A stretch of 64,000 bases of DNA from Antrodiella citrinella (Eukaryota; Basidiomycota; Agaricomycetes; Polyporales; Steccherinaceae): NCBI GenBank assembly GCA_004802725.1, contig SGPM01000032.1:1-64000 (forward strand), in the 5' to 3' direction. This document shows positions 30,830 to 41,909 of this stretch, piece by piece. The notes under the pieces were generated by a model. It searched no databases and was not told the origin of the DNA. It saw nothing but the letters and a program-made list of their open reading frames with translations. How positions within the stretch are numbered: the stretch's first letter is position 1; every line of letters starts with the position of its first letter. The position numbers and the translations under genes are program-made.

Positions 30830-31622
30830 ATCAGACGTCGACGAGATAAAACCGGACTTTGAAACAGCCTGTCAAGACCAGGGTTGTCACGAATGTGTAG
30901 AATATTAGACTGGAGTAGGTGCAAACAAAGAATCCCGAACTTCACCGATGCAACCCACAGGGTGAAGCTGAGCCCGAAACCACTTTGTTCTGATGAGTCT
31001 GTGTAGCTGGCGACAAGCTGAGGTTGTGACGCAGCGTCCCCGGCTGCTGCCACCGTGTCTTATGATTGCGCTGACATGAGCCTGCGACGCTGACAGATGT
31101 TTCTGAGGGTCGGACCAGAACCCGTCTTCGTCCCGCAGCGCGGTTACATCGCCTTTGTAGGTAGCAACAGAGTGAGACTCGTCGTAGAAACGCTCGATGC
31201 GCTGGCAACTGACATATGGCTTCGACGAAAGTCTGCCAAGACCACGCACATATGAGAGCTATGGGATTGACGATGTGGCCGAGGTGGAAGTGACTGAGGC
31301 AGTACCTGAGTGCGTTTCCAAGGACAAGGTCACCGAGTGCGGTGTGCGAATTGACGCACACGACGTTCGTCCCTGGCCATCCATCTTTCTCTCTTCATCT
31401 CTTTTTCCTTGAGCTCACTCTTCCACCTTTTCTTGCTGCGGTTGTGCTGTTGGTGTTTTCTCTTCTTTCTCGTCTATATCCTACTGGGTGTACCAGCCTT
31501 CTTTCTGGTGCAAGCCTTCTCTACATCTGTACGGTGCCGGTCGCCCTACTTTTCAATAATTGTATCGAATCTCTCAAGTCCCCGTCGTTCATTCCAACTT
31601 CTACACGTTCTTTTGTTCCAAC
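30830..31622. other. Intergenic LYS1 - unknown protein
   Basis: 793 bases without a recognised gene. A minus-strand open frame (31249 to 30905, 114 codons) has no recognisable domain and overlaps other chance frames. A CT-rich tract lies just before the next gene. Confidence 0.45.
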
Positions 31623-32881
31623 ATGCGTTCTCCCGCCGTTGCCCTACCTGAAATATCCATTTCACCTGCCCCTCCCTCAGAGCTCCCACAAGAGCCCTAT
31701 TCTCCTTTCGCCGACTCTCACCCGCATAACCTGAAGGAACCTGACAGCCCTAGGCCCACCCTGCTGTCTCCACCTCCCACAGCTACCCCCCACCTTCATC
31801 GGCAATTGTCTCCACTTCGTCCTGAAGATGTTCCCGCCGGTCGTGGTATCGAGAGGGAGAGGTTCGAAGCTTTGTTAAGAGCCTCTCGCGAACGAAACGC
31901 TGCAGTTGGTGCCAAACGGTCTCCTGATCTCAGGAAGGAGATTGCTGTGAAGGCGCACAGAAGCAAGCAGAGTACGTGTTATGGTTATCTAGTGAGACTT
32001 CATAGCTCATGTTTCGTTGTGCAGTGGAACGCCGCGCTTTGTTCCTGACCAAGTTGCATGCTCCCCCCTCTCCCTCAGCCACTCTGGTGCCGAAGACCCC
32101 ACCCGAGTCGCCTGCTATCTTCCACTATTCACTACCGTCTCCAGGCTTGGAGTCACCGCTCACCGTCTTCGAGATGCTGTCATTGGAAGACCCCATGTAC
32201 GAGCACAATCCAACGTGGGTTGAGCAGGTCGATTTCCGTGTCCCTGGGCTGCAATATGCGAAGAAGCGTACAGTCTCGCAGAAGGCTATGCCTACCAAGA
32301 AGGGCGCGCTTCCGTCGCTGGACCAGATCACTGCACGCCTTAGCTTCACACCTCAAGGCGCGGGAGCACCCCTTGAGTCACCTCAGGCGCCGCAGCCGTC
32401 TCCGCGTCTGCCAGCATTCTTGCGCTCGGCCAGCAAGCCAGTTCCTGCCGCACCTGTGCAAGCGGAGGTGAAAATCAGACGCGCTCTGCCCGCAGTGGGA
32501 AGACTGCAGTTCCCTACCAAGCCACGAGCGGAGGAAGCACCGGAGATGATTGTATCTCCTTCTCCCCGTCTCCCTCCTGCTTCCCCCTCCTCGCCTGTAA
32601 GCCCCAAGCTTCAGGTCACGACCACACTCGTTGCGCGCACTTCCTCCCGCTCACCTGATGCATTGACGGAATCCAATCTCAATGCGTTCGTGATCGAGTC
32701 ACGTGAACGTATGGCCAAGGACATGCTCGGTCGTCTTCGTCGCCGCACATTGACTCCAAGCCAAGGCCTGGTTGCGTCGGAGGAGAGAAAGCTTCGCAGG
32801 CATAGTGCTCCCCCCGAGCTTAGCATCAACAACCGTGTCGGTTTCTGCACCCCGGTTTTGGATTTACCCGGCGCGTTCTAA
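31623..32881 (+). CDS. Uncharacterised Pro/Ser-rich protein
   Basis: I do not recognise a named family. Two exons joined by a short intron (donor near 31970) give about 390 residues rich in Pro, Ser, Ala and Arg. The start MRSPAVALPEISISPAPPSE follows a CT-rich promoter. One ordered-looking segment is GIERERFEALLRASRERNAA, a basic helix, followed after the splice by VERRALFLTKLHAPPSPSAT. A second is SLEDPMYEHNPTWVEQVDFR. The C-terminus has a helical stretch (AFVIESRERMAKDMLGRLRR) and many SP sites that could be phosphorylated. No signal peptide or membrane segment is present. Coding character is strong: the long clean frame has matching codon usage, and the intron keeps the frame. Confidence 0.72.
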
Positions 32882-33651
32882 TCGTACTGACGAACATTGA
32901 CAGCATACGGTGACCTATTACATGGACAGTTCAGGTATCGACAGTTTGGATATTTGGGATTGGAAGTTTGGAATTTCAGACATCGATCTCGATACGTTTA
33001 TTTTCTTTTTCTGAAGAAGCAGGACTCGAATTTTGGCGTTCGTCCGTACTTTGGTATGGTTGGAGTATGATACCACACTGGTTCGATTGCTCCCTCCACA
33101 CACCCCTTACCACACTTGTTCGCACCGCTATCAACCTCAGCATCACAAATGGGTAGAAGGGCTGGGCCCTAATAAATTGAATATACATGCGTTTGTCTGT
33201 ATGAGTCTGCGACCTGGAGGCCCGAGACCTGAACTTACTGGGTTGTTGTTCGATCCGAATCGGACGCAAAACGTCCACAGCGCGTACAAAGTGCATTTTT
33301 TTGTGTAAGTTAGCCGGATCCCCGTCAATGGGGCCGGTACAAAGTGCATTGACCATGCTCAGGTCAGACTAGGGTATTACGTATCACGTTAGTGAATGGT
33401 ACATAACATAGGTAGGTGTGGACCCGTCAGTCACTAAGGTGACGGCAAAAAGTTGGCCAAAAAGAATAGAAAGAAAGATACATCATTCTGCACCCCTCTG
33501 GACGTTCACTGTCCAGTCTCGACAATCTCAATCCCCTACATAGCGCAGTGTCGCATCAGCAAAATTACCTCCTTCGTCACTATGCTGCTTCATCCCTTCC
33601 ACCGAACCACGGCAGAGGCACCCGTACTCCGAATGAGGATGGTCATACACA
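32882..33651. other. Intergenic, convergent 3' ends
   Basis: 770 bases between two convergent genes. No exon or RNA gene recognised; the sequence is AT-richer than its flanks. Confidence 0.5.
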
Positions 33652-35610
33652 TCACCAGGCAACCTGTCGTAACTTCCCAGTGGGAGCCTTTGACGAGCCG
33701 GCCTGTGCTGGCTTATCCCCAGCATCTGGCGGAGGCGGCTGTTGGAATGGAGCTTGCGGTTGATATTGTGGCTCAGGAAATGGGTTCTCCGGTGGAGGTG
33801 TCGGTGCTTTCCCCCGGAGCCTGGACAACACGCGCAGTCGACGTTCTGAAGGGAACCGGTCGGTGTCAGTCAGCAACAAGGGCACAAGGGTCGTATCGGC
33901 ACCCACCGTAATCTGTTCGAACGTGGTCGTCGGCCTCATTGTCAGAATCTTCTAGTGGATCTATGGTGTTGATCATATGCCAGGCATCTACGGCGGGCTG
34001 CGTAAGGGTCTGCAGATGCAAAGATAAAAGAAGAACATACGCTCTAGCATGGACCGTTCTGTTCCGTCAACCGTGGTCTCCGCTGGGATGCCGTCATATT
34101 AGTACTGCATCCTTGGCTTCTCCTAGTCATCTTTGTACTCACCTCGCGCCTGGGGAAGACGCGCTGGTTGCCTAGGAACGGATTGCGGTGCCAAGGGATA
34201 GTCGTGGCCATGCGAGGATCCCCTACTTCCTTCTGACGTCGATGGTGGATTACGGTTGGCTTTAGGTCGGCGAATAGCAGCGAGATCTTGTGCTGGATAG
34301 AGTGGTACACGGTCAGTACATCTCGAAAAATTGAATGACCCGACTGCTTACCTGACAAGGTGATAGAAGGTGGTGGTGCGACCGGTGGGGGTACTGGCGG
34401 AGGATTCTTGCGACGCTTCTCCTCCTGGGACATCTCATTCACAAGCTCTTGCAAGAAGACGCCTCTCAACGCGCTCATCTTCCTTCCCCACTCGATTTCT
34501 TCCGGAGGGTCTTGATTCTCTCGCAGCATCTCATCTCGGTTGAGATTGAGCATGCGCGGTACCTTACCCAGGTTGGCCTTCGAATATTCATCGTCGAAAG
34601 GATTTGGCGTGCCATGAGCGGACAAATAGTGGTACATGAGCCACAAGAAGGCTCTAGCTCGAGATGCGGAAGATAGGTTGATTGGGAGGAAGAGGTCGAG
34701 GAATTCTATGGGTGGATCAAAGTGCGTCTGCGCTAGATACTATACGAGGCGCAAGGTTACTCATCAGACCGAAGTACAACGGTCAAAAGCTTACCATAGA
34801 ATGCGCGGCGCTGGACAGTACAAAAATCAAGTTGACCACACTCGTTGGAGGTATACTGCCGGCAGACTGTGGGCGATTTCAGTGGATCAGGCAGCGTGGA
34901 TGGTCATCAACGTCGCATGTACTCACAGACTTCAAGAAGATTTCTGCCGGTGTTGATGGAGGTGAGATTTTGAACTCGGATGGGAGGAGAGCAGCTTTCA
35001 GACAATTCTTGATTCTCGGTGCGTCCTGCAAATTGCCATCGGTCTTCTGAAGAGAGGGAACGGGATGATAGCTTCGAAGGGCGGTCTTCATTTCAGGAAA
35101 GACTACAAAGGCGGAGAGTGGTTAGTTGGCTTTCCGTTGAGGACGATCGGGGAGAGATGGGCACGTACAAGCCATTGTGGTATTTATTCTACCGACGTTG
35201 GTGAGCAATGCTATTTTCGCGAACTCGATCGCAAACTCAGGTGTCTCGACCATTTTGTCCTTGAGGACCTTGGAGCACTTTGTGGAATTAAATAGCGCGT
35301 TCACGTAGAGATCGCAGAAATTGACGAGTGGTTTTCCTGGGGCCATGGAGTCGATAAATACTCTGTTGGGGTCGGCAAAGATAAAATAGAGCAGGTCATA
35401 TTGGAGGTCTTCTCGAGTCAACGCTTCTGCATCCCCGCGCTTGATTGGAAGTGTCTTTCTTCCAAGATATTGTGGGCTGCCGTTAGTTCTGTCAGGTCGA
35501 GAGGTTGTGAGGCCTCAAATATGCACATACGGAGTGGTTACTTGCTGTGGATTCCAGACCTGAGAATGGGCTTGAAGGTCCAAACGCGCTGCTGAGCTCG
35601 ACGAAGCCAT
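33652..35610 (-). CDS. INO80 complex subunit Ies1-like, copy A
   Basis: The ordered half matches the fungal Ies1 family: LTREDLQYDLLYFIFADPNR, FCDLYVNALFNSTKCSKVLK, FAKIALLTNVGRINTTMA, then after an intron FFPEMKTALRSYHPVPSLQK and NLQDAPRIKNCLKAALL. TSVVNLIFVLSSAAHS, THFDPPIEFLDLFLPINLSS and RAFLWLMYHYLS follow, with a PNPFDDEYSKANLGKVP block. The rest is basic and proline-rich, ending near RLRGKAPTPPPENPF. Exon 1 (MASSSSAARLDLQAHSQVWN) joins exon 2 through a GTATGT donor and makes PPQYLGRKTLPIKRG, which lines up with copy B. Ies1 is a nuclear subunit of the INO80 remodeller. I am fairly sure of the family and less sure of function for each copy. Confidence 0.8.
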
Positions 35611-36755
35611 GTGGTGGTGGTCTTACTCGGAAGGAGTGCGATACACGAGGCAAAGCCGCAGACAGGTCTGTCTGGGTTACACGAGGCGCTGGAAGTGGAT
35701 AGAAGGGTATGCTTTATATTGCCGCACGACCGGCGCAAGTGCTATGATCTTCTGTTGCAATACCTCTCACGTGCGAGGCTGTCCTGTGTTATTTCATCCG
35801 ATTTGTGTCAGTGGAAGACCATCGATGCATATAAGTGGAGAACACCACCCAAATATTGGGACGCGTCTCTTACCTTGACTGGGAACGTTGAGAACAAAGT
35901 GCGTACGGACAATAAGTTGAATCCTGTTTGGAGATGCAATGAATGTTCGACCTGCTCAAGAACAAACGAGCTGCTGTCCATAGTTACGCGACAAAAAGGT
36001 TGAATGGCATACTTGTTGTTGCAGGTGCGATCTGAGAAAGTTTGAAGTCCGGAAAGAGCGACGGTCTCGGTTGTCTCCATCTCTGGCCAAAGTTTTCGAA
36101 GCGATCTTGATCTCCGACCAACCACTTTCAAGTTTCGCGGATGTAAATTTCCACTGTGCCTCGGCTCCTCGTTCCTTCACAATAACACTTGTGCTTTGCC
36201 TTCTCACATCCGTCCTTTATTGTAAAGGTTGAAGAAAGAACAATATGATTTGTTGGCCCTCATAACACGACCAGTTCACCAGCGCCCGGGCATCACTTTG
36301 TGTCCCTCCGGCTTTGCCGCTGTCGCTCAACTCCCTCACTCAATGTGTCCTATCGGGGACATCAGCTCTCATGAGACGCATTCACTGCGTCCGAGAACAA
36401 CAAAGCAACAGACACCGGCAGCCTTATTCTATCTGTACATAATTCGACGATTCCCTCTCTCGCCCGGTCACTAATCTAAACGATGCACCGTCGGGGCGCA
36501 CCGACAGACAACCTGCAGAGGCATTTACGATGCTCAATGAGGTGCCTACATTTCCTATATGGCTCAAATCCTGCCCAGTCAATCTCCTTCAAGTTGCCCA
36601 GCACCAACTGAGTCAGATTCTCAAATCTAATCTCCGGAGATAATGTCACAGGCGCTCAAGACGCCATGTGTCAGGTCTTGCCAAATGTCATTGACCAACT
36701 TGTTCACAACCTTGCCCCATATCTTAGGCTTGTGCTGTTCTCGAATTCAGCCAGG
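35611..36755. other. Intergenic Ies1-like A - TIM8
   Basis: 1.1 kb between divergent genes, holding both promoters. Frames on either strand lack recognisable domains and conserved splice structure. Confidence 0.5.
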
Positions 36756-37149
36756 ATGGCCGATACAATCCACAATTCTGCTCATTTCGATGATGCTACC
36801 AAAGTGAGTTTCAGACATCCATTCGGAAGCGAACTCATGTTGACTTCGAACGTAGAAAGAACTCGCCACCTTCGTAGAGAATGAACAAGCCCAACAGCGG
36901 CTGAACACTTCTATTCATATGTTCACTGATATGTGCTGGGACAAGTTCGTCTAGTCATAATTTCACTCTCGTGTCTATCGAAAGCTCACATGCAATGTCT
37001 GTACTTGTAGATGCGTCACGGGCACGCCAGGGAATTCGTTTTCTAGGGGGGAGCAAAGTTGTCTAGCGAACTGTGTCAACCGCTTCTTGGATACCAGCCT
37101 CTACCTGGTGAAGAAGATTGAGGACCAACGGAACCCCATCTCAGGATAA
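36756..37149 (+). CDS. TIM8: Mitochondrial import chaperone Tim8
   Basis: Three short exons give a protein of about 91 residues. Exon 1 is MADTIHNSAHFDDATK. Exon 2 is KELATFVENEQAQQRLNTSI through FTDMCWDK. Exon 3 starts CVTGTPGNSF and runs to FLDTSLYLVKKIEDQR. The twin CX3C motifs are CWDKC, formed across the second intron, and CLANC. These mark small Tim chaperones, which escort membrane proteins across the mitochondrial intermembrane space as a Tim8-Tim13 hexamer. The ELATF(V/L)ENEQAQQR block is specific to Tim8. Introns are GTGAGT...GTAG and GTTCGT...TGTAG. Each exon is too short to be noticed as a single open frame. Confidence 0.93.
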
Positions 37150-37439
37150 GGGTCCTGCGCCGACTCTCAGCCCATATTGACAATACAGTTATGGGGTTGC
37201 GTAGTGCTGCCAACAAAGTCTCAACACTTTCCGTTACTCCCCATCTATAATTCGGTCGTCACACGCCTTGTATTCTTCATCCTAGCAACTTCCATGACAC
37301 ATTCAGTGGTCTTTTGCCTCGAGTCCAGGTAAATAATGCGAATCCGTGAGTACATGTTACATGTGTCTACAAACACCAGTCAATTACAACCAAGCTGTGT
37401 GCTACAACGTAACGGACAACAAGAACAGGGAACAGGACC
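37150..37439. other. Short intergenic region, convergent 3' ends
   Basis: 290 bases hold the 3' ends of TIM8 and the acyltransferase gene; nothing else is seen. Confidence 0.5.
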
Positions 37440-38980
37440 TTATGACCTGGCGTAGATCCAACCTAGTAATGCAGGGATGAAGAAACAAAAAGCGTCCAGG
37501 ATTTCTCGCTTGCTGCGGAGCTCTAGCGGTATCTCTATGGTTTTCGAATCAGCTACCAATGACCCCGTCTCCAAATACCGCGTCAGGCATTTGTCTTTTT
37601 CGCGCCAGAGATCGCGTAACCAGACGTCGAACTTCTCTCGCTCTGCTTCTGGTATCTCCACTTCAACAGTGGAATGACGTTTGGCTTTGGATGGACCATT
37701 CCCATTCCCATTGCTGGTTGGGATCTTCTCCGAGTCGGAAGCAGACATGTCACCGATGGGTACCTCTGCAGCGACGTCAAACTTCCGGATGTGCATGTGA
37801 ATGACGGGCGGTGGAAGTCTGTCGCAGAAAATCGAACGCAGCGTGTAGTATGACTGGCCGTAACCAAATGGCGGTATCCCTTATTCACAATAAGTAAGGG
37901 AACGCGAAGAACGGACATATGTACGCGTGACTGACCTGGATACGCCATAGTTATGTCAATCATTTGCAAACTCGGTATACGAGGAGCGAGGGAGCGCAGC
38001 GAGTAGTGCAGTCCGGTCGAGCGAGGCAGCAACATGTGCGACATGTCCGGCTATGAAGAGTTGTGCCATCAGTATCGAGAAACAGTGCCGGGCGGACATG
38101 ACTGACAACACCGATCTTGTCCGCAAACTTCTTGCTTATTGGGCGAGTGTCCTTGCTAACAAGCGTGCCTTCTGGATACAGAATGAAGGTCAGAGGGGTA
38201 TCTTCCCTCTCGGCGCGTCGCCCAAGCCAGGCCAGTCGCGTGGACAGTTCCATCCGGTCGGAGGCCCACGAGCGTGCAAGGAAAATAAAGTTGAAGAATT
38301 GCATGCCCTAAGGCAACATTCAGCTTGAAGCCTTGAAAGGGTAACCTGATACGTACCCAACCCACTATGGGTGCCCATTTCAAGCTCTTCTTGAGGACAA
38401 TGAACACATCCCTATGAGTGCCCGCAAAATAGGACAAACACCAGGCATATAACCAATCGGCATATATCTGTAACCAATTGCGGTCAGAGAATTCGCTATC
38501 GAGGAAGGAAATGCGTTACCTGGTGGTTTGCAATGAGGACAGTCTTCTGCGGTAGCTTGAGCTGAAGTATCTTGCCCGTCCGATCTCTGACCACCAACTC
38601 CTCAATCTCTTTCTCCGTGAATCGTCCCAGTCCCTTTCGTTCGAACGTGATATTGAATGTAGTAGGAGCAAACCACTGGCAAATGAGCACTGACGGATAA
38701 TATTCGTTGGCATTATGGTAACGCGTGAAGACAGGAGGTACTCACTGAGTAGTGTACCGAATGCACCCTTGCTATATCTGACACCTTCAGTATACCATCT
38801 CTGCGTAAACGAGAACGGCAGAAGCTTCAACGGTAGCAACACTGTGAACTGGAATCCATTGATCATCAAGCAGCCAACGTTGAAGACCACGACGAATAGG
38901 AGTGCGTTAAGCGTCTGCCACCATGTCTTCTTGGGTCGTCGTTCAATCTGGAGGTTGTGCAGTCCCGCAATTCCTCCCAT
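37440..38980 (-). CDS. 1-acylglycerophosphate acyltransferase family (Cst26/LCLAT1-like)
   Basis: A membrane acyltransferase of the PlsC superfamily. It starts MGGIAGLHNLQIERRPKKTW and has a membrane anchor (LNALLFVVVFNVGCLMINGF). The catalytic motif NHQIYAD (NHX4D) is completed across an intron, in the context VLIANHQ/IYADWLYAW. The acceptor-site motif is FILYPEGTLVSKDTR (EGT). The middle has VLKKSLKWAPIVGWGMQFFN and ARSWASDRMEL. It ends with a hydrophobic C-terminal helix (DAFCFFIPALLGWIYARS). Architecture and motif spacing resemble yeast Cst26/Psi1 and animal lysocardiolipin/LPI acyltransferases, placing it in ER phospholipid remodelling. The exact acyl acceptor is inferred. Confidence 0.86.
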
Positions 38981-39285
38981 GCCGACTAGGAAAGGGTGGT
39001 CAGGTCGTAGAATGAGATGTATGCACGTTCAAGATGAGAATATAACTGCACTGCATTGCACCGGAGAACCCGGGCGCAATCATGAGGATGGAGCTGTGTC
39101 ACCCGCGTCAAACTTGGCTCGCACGCGAACGCTGTGCGGAGGGCAAGGAGGCGTGTACCATGCGGTCACACAAGGAGTACGCTCTCGAGGAACTTAATGG
39201 CTTCTGTATTATGGTCCACACAATGCATCGTTGTATGTGGTGCCATATACAGTATATTTGTCGTACAACTTGGAACAGACTAGGC
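38981..39285. other. Short intergenic region
   Basis: 305 bases between the acyltransferase start and the permease stop, both on the minus strand. It presumably holds the acyltransferase promoter; no feature recognised. Confidence 0.45.
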
Positions 39286-41025
39286 TCAGCACGTAAAAGG
39301 TTTCCCAACCGTCCCGCTAGCGTACGCGTCTACAATCAACTGGCGGTGCAATCAGCATCGTCAACATATCGTAGGCTCGAGGATAGCTTACTTTCACGGA
39401 GACGTATGTACCGGCGACACAGATAAACGCGCCTACAAGAATTGTGGCAACAGCAAGAGCAGTTCCGACCCATTTCTTCCTCAAGGCTCTGACTCCGTCA
39501 CCCAGATGGTATGCATCATACAACCAGAAGAATCCAGCAAGACCATACGTGTACCACGACGCGAAGAGGGATGCTGAAATACCTATAAGGTCGGAGAAGA
39601 TGGGAACGGCAGTTGCGAGAATGAATGCGACCGCGACAGCCGCGAAACACAATATTGTCCACACAGACCATCCCAGAACGGTGTGAGAATGGACGTGACG
39701 AGTTCCTCTGAAGAAACGAATGAATAACAGCTTGGCTGCTGTGTGAGAATAAAGCGCTCCAGCCCTGAGGTCTCTATCAGCGGCGCAGTCTAAATCGATG
39801 GAGAGAATTTCAACGTACACAAGAAAGTTGCCCAGGCCGATCGCGAACGCTATCTTGGACCAAATTGGAGGTAGTGACAACAACGAGGGGGACAGAACTG
39901 TGCTTCCCATATAAACATAGACTACGACGCTGAAGATGCTGTAGAAAACCGTTGAAAACCCTTGGAGACACCAAGCAGCCTGCGTGAGAGTCAATTACAT
40001 GTATCGCCTCAAACGGACGAATGCCGACAGACCTTCATAGCATCTTGTGGACGTTTCATCTCGGATATCAGTATGAAGAACATAAAATGCCCCGCATAGG
40101 CGAATGTCTATGGCACTGGGGTATGAGCTGCAGTTCACAAGAGTCAATACTCACAAACTTACGGGACCAGTGACTGCTGAAAATGCCTGGAAGAAATTTG
40201 TCGTCACAGTTGCTTGAACTATCCGGTTAGGTGTAGGGCTGACACCGGCTCCAATCATTCCTACGAGCCCACATCCTCCAATCAAGACCACGCTGATCAG
40301 ACCGAGCCAAGTGAGACGACTCAGAGTACGCGGCAGAGCGAATATGAAGGTGGCCACGGAGAAGATCAGCAGGAGGTAAATCGCACACAGGCCGTTGTTT
40401 GAGAGCACGGAAAGAGCTTGCTGGCCTGACAGAATCTCGGAGCCCTGGGATGCTGTCAGGGAACTATTGCAGACATGATGGAACCGACACGCACGGTGCC
40501 ACAGATCGCAAAGATCACAGTTCCCATGCCGAGCACTTCACGCCCAATGGGGCCGAAGATAATGTATCCAGCGTCGCCTAACTGTATGCATGAGCCTCAG
40601 CCTTAGGAGAAGATCATAATACATACCCATACTATGGACTTCAGGGTGGTTCAGCTTGAAATCGATCAAGAGCTTTGCCGTGAACAGCGCGAAAGTACCA
40701 AGGAAAATAGTGATCAGCAGAGCAGGAACAATGCCTAGAGCGCCATTCAATATTGACATATTTGAAGTGCCGGTGGACGTACCAACGACAGCCATTGCAT
40801 TGGGAAGCGATAACATACCATTGCTGACGATCTCAGCAATCATCAGCAGACTAACGAACTGTAACATATGTCAGGTTCACGGCATGAGATGATATGAACA
40901 CTACTCGCCTGCCAAGTCAACGTTTTGTACCGAATATCGTGGTCCTCCTCATCTCCAAAGACATCAGGGATGACGGAAGCGTCGGAAAGCCCGTCCCCGG
41001 GTTTGTAGCCGGTAGTTTTCTCCAT
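39286..41025 (-). CDS. Amino-acid permease, AAAP family (Mtr-like)
   Basis: A multi-pass transporter with about eleven hydrophobic helices. It starts MEKTTGYKPGDGLSDASVIP with a soluble acidic N-terminus (VFGDEEDHDIRYKTLTWQ). The first helix block is FVSLLMIAEIVSNGMLSLPN, followed by LNGALGIVPALLITIFLGTF. Others are LSRLTWLGLISVVLIGG, FAYAGHFMFFILISEMKRP and AAWCLQGFSTVFYSIFSVVV. The C-terminus LIVDAYASGTVGKPFTC, made by the last splice, resembles the end of fungal neutral amino-acid permease Mtr (IVDGYADGTFGSPFSC-like). Plasma membrane or vacuole; substrate probably neutral or aromatic amino acids, by family inference. Confidence 0.84.
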
Positions 41026-41909
41026 GTCGCTGAGGATCGCTGAGGGTCTTGTCGAGCACAAGCAGAGACACTATCTCGGAACAGGAAACTCTATGGAGCG
41101 GAACTTTGGAAAGACCCCCGTGCATCATGCATTGGACGCCAATTTATATATCGGCATCCAAGCGCATTTTGCGGGGATGCGGCTTATCTCACGAGTAGTT
41201 CTCATACCCAGGTTGCGAGGTATATCAGTGCATAGATAGGGCCGGGGAGCGGATAAGGACATGCCAACTATAGAGGCTCGAGTCAGATAACGGTGAATGG
41301 ACTTGAATGTAGTACTGCACCTGGACGGGCCAACAACGCAAGCACCACTGTCAAAAGTAGGCATTGCAGTGGATCTCGGAGAAGACTATGCAAACGTGTC
41401 GAGTACATGTGCACGAGTGATGATTGCGCTGCTAAAGGGCCCGGAGGTCGGGGCCAGTTTTGTAAACAGAGACGCGTAGGCGCGGACGCCACGTCCCGTC
41501 AGGCGCAAAGTCATGCACATTGGAGTTATGGTGGCTTCTGCGGGCCTCCGACGCCTTTCGTGGTCGACTTTCAAGTTTCAAGAGAAACGATACGTGTTCA
41601 CCTGTGCCTTATATAATATTAATATATGAGTGCCTGTGAATGCGAGAAACGAACCTAGCAACGAGTAAAGCTAGCGTATCGGCAGAACAGATGAAGAAAG
41701 TATTGACGGTTGTTTGTGTGACTCCCCGTTTGGGCACCCATTCGTGCCCCGCCAATTCCAATTCACCACCCACCTCGTACCGACGCCGTCGCCGACGTGC
41801 TCGACGACGAGCTTGCAGAGGATCAAGCCCCAGCCCTCAGGTCGCTCATTTCTTCCCACTCTCTCTTACAGTCTCGGATGGGATTTCACATTTCTCTCAA
41901 CCTATTTCT
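41026..41909. other. Divergent upstream region, permease / hydrolase
   Basis: About 880 bases with both promoters. The frame of the hydrolase is open back to 41640, but that part lacks the composition of the protein and crosses a CT-rich promoter-like stretch, so I place it outside the gene. Confidence 0.45.

Noticed and set aside
30905..31249. Minus-strand 114-codon open frame between LYS1 and the Pro/Ser-rich gene
   Set aside because: No recognisable domain, overlapping frames of similar length on the same strand, and no clear splice sites extending it. It may be chance.
41640..41909. N-terminal extension of the alpha/beta hydrolase from an ATG at 41640
   Set aside because: In frame, but its composition differs from the protein and it crosses a CT-rich promoter-like stretch; the ATG at 41910 has a better context.
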